From Palleronia pelagia (GTDB taxonomy: Bacteria; Pseudomonadota; Alphaproteobacteria; Rhodobacterales; Rhodobacteraceae), in the NCBI RefSeq assembly GCF_900110115.1, contig NZ_FOCM01000009.1:5001-69000 (forward strand): DNA of 64,000 nt, given 5' to 3'. A model generated the notes under the pieces. That model made no database searches. It was not told the DNA's origin and was given only the letters and a program-made list of their open reading frames with translations. A program made the translations under genes and the position numbers. This document shows positions 9,185-18,148 of the stretch, in pieces; within the stretch, counting starts at the first letter, position 1, and every line of letters begins with the position of its first letter.

Positions 9185-10062
9185 CAGACCTCATTATGGT
9201 CCGTCAATGGCCCTATGAGCTTTTCCAGTAGCGGATGCGGAAAGGTTCGGGGCGCGGTGACAGCGTAGAAGCTTTCGACGATGTCGAGCGGAAAAGGTGC
9301 GCTCGCAAGCAGGCCCTGCTCCAGTTCGTCCGCGAGCACAACGGCCGGCGTGATCGCGAGGCCAAGATCGCTGCGTGCGAGAAGCCTGACCATCGCCATG
9401 TCATCCACGGTCGCGGCGATCCGCGGCACCACGCCAAGCCGCGTGACGAGACTGTCAAACCCCGTGCGAATTGAGCTCTCGGTCGGCAGGATGACTGGCT
9501 CGGATGCGAGAAGGTCCGCGGGCGTGGCATGCCCCAGGCGGTGGGCGGTGCCGTGGATGCCGACCGGCTGCTCGGCGATCCGGTGCGCGACGAGGCCGGG
9601 AAAGCTGTCCCTCGGCGGCGGATCGGTCAAGAGCACCACGTCGAGCGCGAGATCCTCCAGCGCCCGCAGCAGGGAGAGACTGTTGCCCGAGGACAGGACC
9701 AGCTCGGCATCGGCCGCCAGCGCTGGGTGCAGGAACCGAAGCTGGAAGTTGCGCGACAGCGTCGAGAGCGCGCCGACCCGCAGTGGCGACTGCGCTGCGC
9801 CGCCCCCGGTGAGCGTGGCCACGAGGTCGTCGCCGACGGCGAAGATGCGCTCGGCATGATCGAGCGCGATCCGTCCTGCCTCGGTCAGCAGCATAGCCCG
9901 GCCGGTGCGATCGAACAGCGCATGGCCCAGCCGATCCTCCAGCAGGCGGATTTGCGTCGACAGGGCGGATTGGGACAGATTCAGCCCGGCCGCCGCGCGG
10001 GTGAGGTTCCCCTCCCGGGCAACCTCCTGGAAATAGCGCAGGTGGTGATAGTTGAGCCGCAT
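9184..10062 (-). CDS. LysR-family regulator of the dab operon
   Basis: 292 residues from the ATG at 10062 (MRLNYHHLRYF). An upstream start at 10098 would add 12 unlike residues and read through the operator. The N-terminal winged helix (LTRAAAGLNLSQSALSTQIRLLEDRLGHALFDR) is followed by a two-lobed effector domain from ~90 to the end. It is divergent from dabBA and its start abuts a perfect palindrome (10065-10083), so it should regulate dabBA and itself. LysR genes next to dabAB are known in other bacteria. The effector (CO2, bicarbonate or a metabolite) is unknown. Its stop overlaps the start of the decayed hydrolase frame. Confidence 0.85.
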   Translation of the reverse strand: MRLNYHHLRYFQEVAREGNLTRAAAGLNLSQSALSTQIRLLEDRLGHALFDRTGRAMLLTEAGRIALDHAERIFAVGDDLVATLTGGGAAQSPLRVGALSTLSRNFQLRFLHPALAADAELVLSSGNSLSLLRALEDLALDVVLLTDPPPRDSFPGLVAHRIAEQPVGIHGTAHRLGHATPADLLASEPVILPTESSIRTGFDSLVTRLGVVPRIAATVDDMAMVRLLARSDLGLAITPAVVLADELEQGLLASAPFPLDIVESFYAVTAPRTFPHPLLEKLIGPLTDHNEV

Positions 10063-10064
10063 AC

Positions 10065-10083
10065 CGTTCTGATAAACAGAACG
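10065..10083. promoter_or_regulatory. Palindromic LysR-type operator between lysR and dabB
   Basis: CGTTCTG-ATAAA-CAGAACG is a perfect 7-bp inverted repeat starting 3 bp from the lysR ATG and 78 bp before dabB. The dyad spacing suits a LysR dimer site. Its position would let the protein repress its own gene and act on the divergent dab promoter. Confidence 0.65.
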
Positions 10084-10160
10084 TTTTGATCCATACAATG
10101 TATTTTTATTTAGGTCCTTGGCGCTTTACCCCGACCGAAATTCCACCGTGGAGGATTTCT

Positions 10161-11720
10161 ATGAGTTTCCTGCTCCTGCTGCCCCCACTCGCGTTGGCCG
10201 CCGCTGCCCTCGCGATGAGACGTTCCTCACCCCCCCGTGGGAGCTGGCGCCTGCGCCTGCCCGAGACCGCCGCCCTCGTCGCGCTGGCGGTGGCGGTCCT
10301 CGCCGCGATTCAGCTCGCAGTGGCGGGCCAGTCGACCAGCCCGGTTGTCGGCATTGCCGCGATCGGCCTCTCGGCGCGCAGCGATATCGTCAGCGTGGCA
10401 ATGACGCTGACGGTCGCCTTCGTCGGGTGGGCCGTGCTGCGCTTCTCGCGTGTGGCGCTCGATGGTGAGGCGCGGCAGACGGCGTTCATGGGCTGGATGG
10501 CCGCAACCGTTGCCTGCGTCCTGTTGCTGGTCGGCGCGGGAAATATCGTGCAGCTGGCCATCGGTTGGGTCGCCACCGGCTTCGCCCTGCACCGATTGCT
10601 CCTGTTCTACCCCGAGCGGCCGAGGGCGCGCCGGGCGGCGCGGAAGAAGGCGCTGAGCGGGATCGTGGCGAGCGCGGCGCTGCTGCTCGCCTGCGGTATC
10701 CTCGTCGCGGGTTACGGCACCTCCGACATCGCCGCGATCAATGCCGCCGCGCAGGCGGGCAAAGGTCCGTCCCTGCTGTGGCTGGCCGCGTTGCTGATCG
10801 CGTTGGCGGCGATCTTCAAATCGGCGCTGGTGCCGACCCATGGCTGGCTGACCGAGGTCATGGAGGCGCCCACCCCCGTCTCGGCCCTTCTGCACGCAGG
10901 CGTGGTGAACGCGGGTGGCTTCCTCCTGATCCGCTTCGCGGATGTGCTGGTCGCCGCGCCGGGGGTGCTGGCGATGCTGGCGCTGGTGGGCGGCTTTAGC
11001 GCGCTTATGGGCGCGGCGGTGGCGCTGACGCAGCCGGCGGTGAAGACCTCGCTGGCCTGGTCCACCTGCGCGCAAATGGGGTTCATGGTGCTGCAATGCG
11101 GGCTGGCGCTGTTCCCGCTGGCCCTGCTGCACATCGGGGCGCATTCACTCTACAAGGCGCATGCCTTCCTCGCCTCCGGCGGGGCGGTGGCCGAAGTAGT
11201 GGCCAGCCGACGGCCCGGCCCGGTCGCGGTACCCGACCTCGCCGCCGTGGTGCGGGCCTTCGGCCTCGCCCTCGCGCTCTATCTCGTTGTTGGGCTGGCC
11301 TTCGGCATCACCGACAAGCCGCCACAGACCGTGGCTCTTGGCGCGATCCTGATCTTCGGCGTGGTCTATCTGGTCGCGCAAGGCCTGGCCGACCGGGCGC
11401 CCCGTGCGCTGACCTGGCGGACTGTCGGTCTGTCAGTGCTCGCTACGGTTGCCTATTTCGCCCTGCAACAGGGGGCAAGCTGGGTTGCCGTAGGCACCCT
11501 GCCAGCCCCGCCGCCGCCCGACGGGCTGATCTGGGCGGCGATCACCCTTACGCTGGCGAGCTTCGCCGTCTCCGCAGTGGCGCAGACGACCTTCCCGCTC
11601 TGGGCCGGGCACCCCGCAGCTGCCGGTTTCCGCGTGCACCTGATGAACGGCCTCTATCTTAACGCCATCCTCGAGCGGCTGTCCGGCCGCTGGACCTTCA
11701 AGACCGGAGCGACGCAATGA
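10161..11720 (+). CDS. dabB: DabB, membrane subunit of the inorganic-carbon accumulation complex
   Basis: 519 residues, about 14 hydrophobic segments, of the proton-conducting antiporter family (NuoL/MrpA-like): FKSALVPTHGWLTEVMEAPTPVSALLHAGVVNAGGFLL at ~215-250 is the family signature with its conserved lysine and histidine. The start at 10161 has GGAGG 6 nt upstream; the ATG 75 nt earlier has none. It overlaps dabA by 4 nt. In characterised DAB systems, DabB uses the cation gradient to drive the carbonic-anhydrase-like DabA, so CO2 is converted one way to bicarbonate in the cytoplasm. Pairing with dabA separates it from complex I or Mrp subunits. Confidence 0.88.
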   Translation: MSFLLLLPPLALAAAALAMRRSSPPRGSWRLRLPETAALVALAVAVLAAIQLAVAGQSTSPVVGIAAIGLSARSDIVSVAMTLTVAFVGWAVLRFSRVALDGEARQTAFMGWMAATVACVLLLVGAGNIVQLAIGWVATGFALHRLLLFYPERPRARRAARKKALSGIVASAALLLACGILVAGYGTSDIAAINAAAQAGKGPSLLWLAALLIALAAIFKSALVPTHGWLTEVMEAPTPVSALLHAGVVNAGGFLLIRFADVLVAAPGVLAMLALVGGFSALMGAAVALTQPAVKTSLAWSTCAQMGFMVLQCGLALFPLALLHIGAHSLYKAHAFLASGGAVAEVVASRRPGPVAVPDLAAVVRAFGLALALYLVVGLAFGITDKPPQTVALGAILIFGVVYLVAQGLADRAPRALTWRTVGLSVLATVAYFALQQGASWVAVGTLPAPPPPDGLIWAAITLTLASFAVSAVAQTTFPLWAGHPAAAGFRVHLMNGLYLNAILERLSGRWTFKTGATQ

Positions 11721-14080
11721 ACGCGCCTATGAACTGGCCCGGCCAGACCCTCGAACTCTTCGCCTCTGCGGAAGAGGCCATGCGGCAGATCCCCCCGGCC
11801 TTCCCGCTCGATGCAACGGTCGCGGTCAATCCCTGGCTGGGCCAGGCAGGCGAGGATCGTCGCTTGGCAGCCGTCCGGCTGGCCCGCGTCGGCGGAGGCC
11901 GCATGTTCCTGCCGCGCGAGGCCGTGGCCGCGATGATCGCGGCGGGCGACATTACGGCCGAGGACATCGGCGCAGCCGCCACGGCGCATCGTCTCGCGCC
12001 CGATGATCTGCGCCGCGCCGCGACCGCCCGGGCGCCAGCCCCCAGGGTGTTGGCCACAGTGGCGGACCTTGCGCAAAGGGCCGACGGTGTCGACTGGCCG
12101 GCGCTGGTGGAGGAGCGGATCGGCCTCTGGGCCGCGGCGCAGTTCGACCAAGGCCAGGCTTTCTGGCCAGCCCCCGACTGCGGCGCCTGGGCGGGCTGGC
12201 GCGCATTTGCCAGCCGCGACCTGACGCCTGAGATCGCGGGGCTGCCGGGCTTCGCGGCGCGGGTAGCAGCGATGCCATCCGATCCGCGCGCGGCCTTTGC
12301 CGAAGCCTGCGCGTCATTGGGCCTCACAGCGGAGGCCGCGCCGCTCTACTTCCACCGGCTGCTCGTCACGCTCTCCGGCTGGGCGCAATATGCCCGTCAT
12401 CTTCACTGGACGGCAGAGCGCGACGGTAACCGCGACAACACGCTGTTCGAGCTTCTGACCGTCCGCCTGACTTGGGAGGCCCTGCTGCTGGAGACGGGCA
12501 AGGCCCCCTTGGAGGAATGGGAGCAGGCCCGCGCCGAATGCGTCCTGCCAGTGACACTCGACCGGGAAATGGCCCTCGATGCCGCGCTTCAGGAGGCTTA
12601 TGACCGCAGCGTGGAGCGTCGGCTCTCCTGCCAACTCTCGCGGGAGGCAGAGAGGGGCCCTGAGACCTCCCCGGCGGTTCAGGCGGCATTCTGTATCGAC
12701 GTGCGCTCCGAGCGGCTGCGCCGCGCGCTCGAAGCGTCCGATCCGCAGATCCGCACCATCGGCTTCGCTGGCTTCTTCGGCCTCCCACTCGGCCATCGCG
12801 GCCACGCCTCGGACATCGTCGAAGCGCGCGCCCCGGTGCTATTGAGCCCCGGAATCGAGACCCGCGCCGCAGACGAGGCGGGGCGCGACGCCGGTGACCG
12901 TGTCAGGCTGCGGACCAGCCGCGCCTGGGGCCGGTTCAAGCGCGCCGCAGTCTCGGCCTTCGCCTTCGTGGAGGCGGCGGGGCCGCTTTACGTGGCCAAG
13001 CTCGTGCGCGACAGCCTTTGCCTCGCGATGCCCTCGCGACCCGATCCGGCGCCGGTGCTGGACCTGCCGCTGTCGGAGCGTGTCGCGGCCACCGAAGGCG
13101 CGCTTCGGGCGATGTCGCTGACCGAAGGCTTCTCTCCTCTGGTGCTGGTCTGCGGTCACGGCGCGACGGTGACCAACGCTCCCCATGCCAGCGCGCTGCA
13201 ATGCGGCGCTTGTGGGGGCCATGCCGGTGACGTCAATGCGCGGCTTCTGGCGGCTTTGCTGAACGAGACCGACGTGCGGGCCGGGCTACGGGCAAAGGGG
13301 ATCACGATCCCCGAGGAAACATATTTCCTCGCCGGTCTGCACGACACGGTGTCCGACACGGTGCGGCTGTTCGACGAGGCGCTGCCGGCGCGCCGCCGGG
13401 CCGAGGTGGAGCGGCTGCGCACCGCTCTGGCTAAAGCAGGCCTCCTGACCCGGACGGAGCGCGCTCAGAGCTTGCCCCACGGGTCGGAAGCGGGTCTGGT
13501 CAGCCGGGGTCGGGACTGGTCCGAGGTGCGGCCGGAATGGGGGCTGGCCGGTTGTCGCGGCTTTGTCGCCGCGCCGCGGGCGCGGACGGCCGGGCAGGAT
13601 CTCGGCGGCACCGTCTTTCTGCATGATTACGACTGGCGGCAGGACGAGGGCGCCGCGACGGTGGAGCTGATCCTCAGCGCCCCGGTCGTCGTCGCGAGCT
13701 GGATCGCCCTGCAATACCACGGCTCGGCCATTGCGCCCGAGACCTTCGGCGCCGGCAACAAGCTTCTGCATAACGTTGTTGGGGGCATCGGGGTGCTGGA
13801 AGGCAACAATGGGCCGCTGCGCGCGGGACTACCCTGGCAATCGGTGCACGATGGGCAGGCTTTGCGGCACGTGCCGAGCCGGCTTGTGGTGGCGGTGGAG
13901 GCACCTGAAGAAATGATCTCGTGCGTGCTCGACCGTCGGCCTGACGTCCGGGCGCTCTTCGACAACGGCTGGCTGACATTGCTGTCTCTGAACACCGCCG
14001 GGTCCGGCGTTCGCCGCTACCAGGATGGGGCCTGGGTGGCCAAGCCGCTGGACGAGGCGACGCTTCGGGCCGCGGCATGA
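11717..14080 (+). CDS. dabA: DabA, DUF2309 carbonic-anhydrase-like subunit
   Basis: 787 residues, DUF2309/UPF0753. All four zinc ligands known from Halothiobacillus DabA are recognisable: C326 and D328 (FCIDVRSE), H481 (CGHGATVTNAPH) and C496 (QCGACGGHAGD). The 15-residue spacing of the last two is preserved. It is peripheral, with no clear membrane segment, and works with DabB to turn CO2 into trapped bicarbonate. ATGA overlap with dabB indicates coupled translation. No RuBisCO or carboxysome genes are in view, so here it may feed anaplerotic carboxylases or pH control rather than autotrophy (inference). Confidence 0.93.
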   Translation: MNAPMNWPGQTLELFASAEEAMRQIPPAFPLDATVAVNPWLGQAGEDRRLAAVRLARVGGGRMFLPREAVAAMIAAGDITAEDIGAAATAHRLAPDDLRRAATARAPAPRVLATVADLAQRADGVDWPALVEERIGLWAAAQFDQGQAFWPAPDCGAWAGWRAFASRDLTPEIAGLPGFAARVAAMPSDPRAAFAEACASLGLTAEAAPLYFHRLLVTLSGWAQYARHLHWTAERDGNRDNTLFELLTVRLTWEALLLETGKAPLEEWEQARAECVLPVTLDREMALDAALQEAYDRSVERRLSCQLSREAERGPETSPAVQAAFCIDVRSERLRRALEASDPQIRTIGFAGFFGLPLGHRGHASDIVEARAPVLLSPGIETRAADEAGRDAGDRVRLRTSRAWGRFKRAAVSAFAFVEAAGPLYVAKLVRDSLCLAMPSRPDPAPVLDLPLSERVAATEGALRAMSLTEGFSPLVLVCGHGATVTNAPHASALQCGACGGHAGDVNARLLAALLNETDVRAGLRAKGITIPEETYFLAGLHDTVSDTVRLFDEALPARRRAEVERLRTALAKAGLLTRTERAQSLPHGSEAGLVSRGRDWSEVRPEWGLAGCRGFVAAPRARTAGQDLGGTVFLHDYDWRQDEGAATVELILSAPVVVASWIALQYHGSAIAPETFGAGNKLLHNVVGGIGVLEGNNGPLRAGLPWQSVHDGQALRHVPSRLVVAVEAPEEMISCVLDRRPDVRALFDNGWLTLLSLNTAGSGVRRYQDGAWVAKPLDEATLRAAA

Positions 14081-14825
14081 GAGCGGCGGGTTTTTCAGGA
14101 CGATCTGTCGTCCTGGCGACCATGAATGACAGGGGCGCTTCTTCGGCACGGTCGTGAGTGACCTTTTTCAGCAACGTCGGATTAAAGACGATGTGGTAGA
14201 CGCGCAGGCGCAGCAACCTCAAGCAATTCTGCGCTCAGCGCGGCCAGCTCATTCAGGAGCGGACGCTCGCCGCGGGTGCTACGAATGGCCGATATGGGAT
14301 AGAAGCGTTCGACCATCAGCAGGCACCATGCCTGGGCGCCCATAAATTGCCGTTCGGGTGTCTGAAAGTCTCGACAGCCAAGACCTTGGGGGTGTCAGGC
14401 TCCCGCAACCAGATTACCACTCGTCATTAATCTCTTGATCGCCGCCTTACCGGGCGGCGCTCGTGTTTGCGCGACCCGTGTCCGCACGATGCCTTGGGAG
14501 GAGGACCGAAAATTTTGACGGTCTTGGAAATGGCTGGTCTCGCCCTGTGTTACCGCACACGGCTGAGTACGACCTGCCAACAATCCTTGATCCGGCGGCG
14601 ACCGGATGGCCGCGTTGCCCGGCAGACCACAGCGATCAATCCGGCTGGGTCCGCTCCGTGACGCGATGGGGGAAACGATGACGCTGCGACGGCTTCAGGC
14701 CCTTTCCGGACTGTCAGCAGCACTGCATGGGACGGCCCGGCAGGAGTGCGATCGCGCTGGGTTCCACATCCCACCCACCGCAGCGGGCTGGTCGTGAAGA
14801 GCGTCAGGCGCTCAAACAGCTGTCG
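14081..14825. other. Eroded intergenic DNA, no intact gene
   Basis: 745 bp with no convincing gene. On the minus strand, 14190-14400 contains coding-like text in two overlapping frames: TPKVLAVETFRHPNGNLW in one, and CLLMVERFYPISAIRSTRGE with NELAALSAELLEVA in another. This suggests a frameshifted relic that I cannot name. A GCCGCC/GGCGGC hairpin (~14441-14458) lacks a T run. The rest shows nothing I can support. Confidence 0.4.
14400..14411 (+). repeat. 12-bp copy of the tRNA-fMet 3' end
   Basis: CTCCCGCAACCA is identical to 1112-1123, the end of the initiator tRNA including CCA. The identity stops on both sides. It could be a right attachment site of an island inserted at the tRNA, or chance. 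No integrase gene lies between the copies. Confidence 0.3.
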
Positions 14826-15416
14826 CTATTCATCGAGGCTGATATCGCTGAGCTGCAAGGGCTCAAGTCGTTGCGTGCTGTCGACGATCTTCTCCATGGC
14901 CGTGCTGAAGGTGCTGGCCAGGCCCAGGAACAGGATACCAGCGGCAACCTTGGCGAGCGCCCGCAAACGACCGGTGGTCGGTCGCGTCGCGACGCGATCA
15001 GCCTTCAACGGCGGCTTGAGCATCAACCAGATATTCACGACGGGAACGTAGGCCAGGAAGAACCGGCCAGGATGGCCCCATCCGTCACGTGAGCGGCGCA
15101 TCGCAACGATGCCGAAAACATACCCGATCCCGATCGGAGAGATCAGGTCCCAGATCACAAGGGCTTCGATCACGCCAGAGGACGCAGAAGAGTCCACCAG
15201 GAACCACGGCAGCTGCGCCGCAACGACCGCGATGAAGAACAGGCCCGTACAAGCAATGTAGTACGAGCGGCCGATGGCTGCGCTTGTCTTGCTTTCACGG
15301 GGAAGCGCGATGAGACCGCCGACATAGGCAAGGCCCAGGGCCAGGAATCACGTCCCTTCCCTCGGCAAATCCAGATACCACCAAGCCAATTCTTCGAACA
15401 CGTCGGGTCCTTGCTG
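14826..15416 (-). pseudogene. Membrane-protein gene with in-frame stop
   Basis: On the minus strand one frame reads VFEELAWWYLDLPREGT, then TGA at 15350-15348, then FLALGLAYVGGLIALPRE, on through a hydrophobic segment ending in LPWFLVD and further segments to a stop at 14826. Related proteins of this family, as I recall them, have tryptophan where the TGA stands, so a TGG-to-TGA change fits. No ATG exists upstream before a TAA at 15417-15419. The downstream part (123 residues from a GTG at 15197, with IWDLISPIGIGYVFGIVAMRRS) could still be made, but would lack the first membrane segments. Function unknown. Confidence 0.6.
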
Positions 15417-15419
15417 TTA

Positions 15420-15776
15420 TTCCTCGAAACGCCAACACAAATTGGCGATCGAATTGGGTCCAATCGTTCACGTCGCCGCCGACCCGCGCATACCTCGATG
15501 CAGCGTCCGGTGCGGGTTTCGAGACTTCGTCACGCCGGAGCGTCGCACCGGATTGTTGCAAGTCGGCGGCGCAAACGGGGCATCAAAGCGGTAATGCAGG
15601 CATCCCGCCATGCGTCCCGGCCCTTGCAACACGGGATGGCGAGGCGTCTCGCGGACGGTTTTGCCGCAAAGACGCCCATTCTTCGCATTGCCGTGTGAAA
15701 GGGCGGCGTCGCGTGGAACCGCATCGCGGGGTTACGCGCTGTTTTGTCGCACGTCCTGTTTATGAGGAGGCACGCG
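15420..15776. other. Intergenic region before the respiratory module
   Basis: No gene or clear repeat is visible. The last 40 bp form the leader of the small membrane-protein gene, with GAGGAGG at 15764-15770. A promoter for the downstream operon probably lies here, but I cannot point to convincing -35/-10 boxes. Confidence 0.4.
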
Positions 15777-16136
15777 ATGACCAATCGTTTCTCAGGCCGG
15801 AGGCGCCTCGGCTCGAGCATCACCGCGATTGCGGCGCTGTCTGCCGCGCTATTCGCCTTCAATCTTTACGTGACGCCGCTGACCGGTGTCACCGGAACAT
15901 CCGGTGCGCTGCTGGTGATGCTCGGCTGTATCCTAATCGCTGTTGGGGCGCTGTTCATGGCGGTCACGGGGCGTAGAGGATGGCGCTGGCTCACTATTCT
16001 CGGCGTGCTCGGCACGGCCGTCGCCGCGTTCTTCCTACACGGCTGGTGGATCCTTCTCTTGCTGGCGGTCGCCTTCGTCGGCATCGCAATCGACGCTGTC
16101 GGCGCGGGCATGGAACGCACGGAGGTGACGGCATGA
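15777..16136 (+). CDS. Small membrane protein, first gene of the PQQ/oxidase module
   Basis: 119 residues with three or four hydrophobic helices (ITAIAALSAALFAFNLYV, ALLVMLGCILIAVGALFMAV, WLTILGVLGTAVAAFFL, ILLLLAVAFVGIAI). The start at 15777 is fixed by GAGGAGG 6 nt upstream; the earlier ATG at 15762 lies within that site. It overlaps the PQQ dehydrogenase by 4 nt. Soluble glucose-dehydrogenase-like PQQ enzymes often need a membrane anchor, and membrane GDH has five N-terminal helices that the next gene lacks. This protein may replace that anchor (inference). Confidence 0.7.
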   Translation: MTNRFSGRRRLGSSITAIAALSAALFAFNLYVTPLTGVTGTSGALLVMLGCILIAVGALFMAVTGRRGWRWLTILGVLGTAVAAFFLHGWWILLLLAVAFVGIAIDAVGAGMERTEVTA

Positions 16137-18148
16137 CCTTTACTGGAAACTTGAACCGAGTGATGTCGCTTTCGGTGGTTTGCCTGGCGACCGCTGCCCA
16201 GGCGCAGCAGACCACGACGGACGGCTCGACGGCGCAAGATGCGGCTCCTTCCACCCAGTCGCAATCCCAGGCCGCCGAAAGGCAACCCGTTCCGCTGGTC
16301 CCGGATGAGCCGACATGGACCGGCTTCCACGGACAGCTCAACGCGCAGAAATATTCGCCGCTGGACCAGATCACGACCGAGAACGTGGGGCGGCTCGAGA
16401 AGGCGTGGGAGGTCTTCACCGGCGACGTGTCCGATGGAACGGGCGACCTGCCGGGGACCGTCTGGTCGGCCACGCCGATCTATGCCAACGGGATGCTTTA
16501 TATCGGCACGCCCTTCTACCGCGTGCTGGCGCTCGACCCGGCGACGGGCGAGGAGGTCTGGAGCTTCGACTCCCAAAGCACGCTCGAGGCCCTGACGCAG
16601 CCCGCGCTGAAGAACCGGGGTGTGTCCTACTGGGAGGCCGAGAATCCGGTGGATGGCGAGGCGTGCCAGAAGATCATCTATCTCGGCACCATGGACGCCC
16701 AGCTTTTCGCGATGGACGCGGATACCGGCGCCTTGTGCGAAAGCTTCGGCGACGGCGGCGCGCTTGACGTCAACCAGTGGAACGACACCAACGATCGCTG
16801 GCCCCTGTCGCTGCTCCAGCCGCCCACCATCGTCGGCGACCATGTCGTGATCGGCTGGGCCGGCATGGATTGGGAGTGGTCCGAAGCGCCGCCCGGAACG
16901 GTCTTTTCCGTAGATCCGCAGACGGGCGAGCTGCAATGGACCGTGGACCTGTTGCCGGAAGAGGTGCGCCTGCGCACCGGCACGGCGAATGTCTGGACCG
17001 CGATGAGCGCCGACGAGGAACTGGGCCTCGTCTACCTTCCCGTCTCGTCGCCCTCGCCGAACTACTGGGGCGGCAACCGGGTCGAGGAGATCCCGCTTGC
17101 CACGTCCACAACGGCCGTCGATGTCGAGACCGGCGAAGTTGTCTGGTCCTATCAATACGTCAAGCACGACGTCTGGGACTACGACACCAACTCCGCCCCC
17201 ACGCTGATGGACATCACCGTCGACGGCGAGGAGATCCCCGCGCTGCTGCAGGCCAGCAAGATGGGACTTCTCTGGGCGCTCAACCGCGAGACCGGCGAGC
17301 CGATCTGGCCCGTGGAGGAGCTGGAGGTTCCGACCGACACAGATATCGAGGGTGAGGTCCTGCCCGCGACGCAACCGGTGCCGACCCGGCCCGAGCCGGT
17401 CGTCGACCTGCGCAACCGCCCGGATGTCTGGTGGATCGCGGATCTCGTCTCACTCGGAAACTGCTCGCGCATTTTCGACAATGCCCGCTACGACGGGATC
17501 TACACACCGATGACGACCGAGGGCACCGGGACGCTGGTCTACCCGGCGACCTTCGGCGGCCAGCAATGGGGTGGCATCGGGTATGATCCTGAAAATCAGG
17601 TTGCCATCGTGAACTCGTCGCGCGCCGTGCAGATGCTCAAGATGTACCCCCGCGAGGAATACGAGCGTATCGCGGGCAGCTCGGGCAACGAGACGGGGTT
17701 CTACCCGCAGCACAACGCGCCCTACGGGTTCGAGCTCTACATCCCGCTCAACTGGCTTGGCATGCCATGTTGGGAGCCGCCTTACGGCGATATCCGCGCG
17801 ATCGACATGACCACGGGCGAAACGCTGTGGTCCCGCCCCATGGGGGCATCGCAGAAATACGGGTTCTACATGCCCGAGTTCATGGGCTCGCCAACCATCG
17901 GCGGGCCGGCGGTCACGGCCGGCGGGCTGATCTTCATCGGCGCCTCCATGGACGCCAAGGTGCGCGCCTACTCGGTCGAGACGGGCGAAGAGCTGTGGGA
18001 GGATACCGTCATGGCGCCGGCCGTCTCGAACCCGGCCGTCTACGAGCACGAGGGCCGCCAATACGTGGCTTTCACCGCCGGCGGCAACTCGATCATCAAG
18101 GACCAGGTCGGTGACCACCTCGCGGTCTACGCCCTTCCCGAAGAATGA
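16133..18148 (+). CDS. PQQ-dependent dehydrogenase (glucose/quinate dehydrogenase-like)
   Basis: 671 residues with a signal peptide (cleavage near AAQAQQ, ~26), then an eight-bladed propeller with tryptophan docking motifs (VLALDPATGEEVWSFD, YSVETGEELWEDT). Segments CQKIIYLGTMDAQLFAMDADTGALC, HDVWDYDTNSAPTLMDI and GGPAVTAGGLIFIGASMDAKVRAY follow membrane glucose/quinate dehydrogenase rather than methanol dehydrogenase. The vicinal Cys-Cys of the latter is absent. It oxidises an alcohol or sugar in the periplasm; the natural substrate is unknown. The start is set by GGAGG and the ATGA overlap. No PQQ synthesis genes are in the window. Confidence 0.85.
   Translation: MTFTGNLNRVMSLSVVCLATAAQAQQTTTDGSTAQDAAPSTQSQSQAAERQPVPLVPDEPTWTGFHGQLNAQKYSPLDQITTENVGRLEKAWEVFTGDVSDGTGDLPGTVWSATPIYANGMLYIGTPFYRVLALDPATGEEVWSFDSQSTLEALTQPALKNRGVSYWEAENPVDGEACQKIIYLGTMDAQLFAMDADTGALCESFGDGGALDVNQWNDTNDRWPLSLLQPPTIVGDHVVIGWAGMDWEWSEAPPGTVFSVDPQTGELQWTVDLLPEEVRLRTGTANVWTAMSADEELGLVYLPVSSPSPNYWGGNRVEEIPLATSTTAVDVETGEVVWSYQYVKHDVWDYDTNSAPTLMDITVDGEEIPALLQASKMGLLWALNRETGEPIWPVEELEVPTDTDIEGEVLPATQPVPTRPEPVVDLRNRPDVWWIADLVSLGNCSRIFDNARYDGIYTPMTTEGTGTLVYPATFGGQQWGGIGYDPENQVAIVNSSRAVQMLKMYPREEYERIAGSSGNETGFYPQHNAPYGFELYIPLNWLGMPCWEPPYGDIRAIDMTTGETLWSRPMGASQKYGFYMPEFMGSPTIGGPAVTAGGLIFIGASMDAKVRAYSVETGEELWEDTVMAPAVSNPAVYEHEGRQYVAFTAGGNSIIKDQVGDHLAVYALPEE

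Noticed and set aside
11145-11662. ORFs within dabB on both strands
   Set aside because: All lie in other frames of dabB and have no motif.
15348-15350. TGA as selenocysteine or readthrough codon
   Set aside because: Relatives as I recall them have tryptophan there, not cysteine, and no SECIS-like stem is evident just after it. A nonsense change is simpler.
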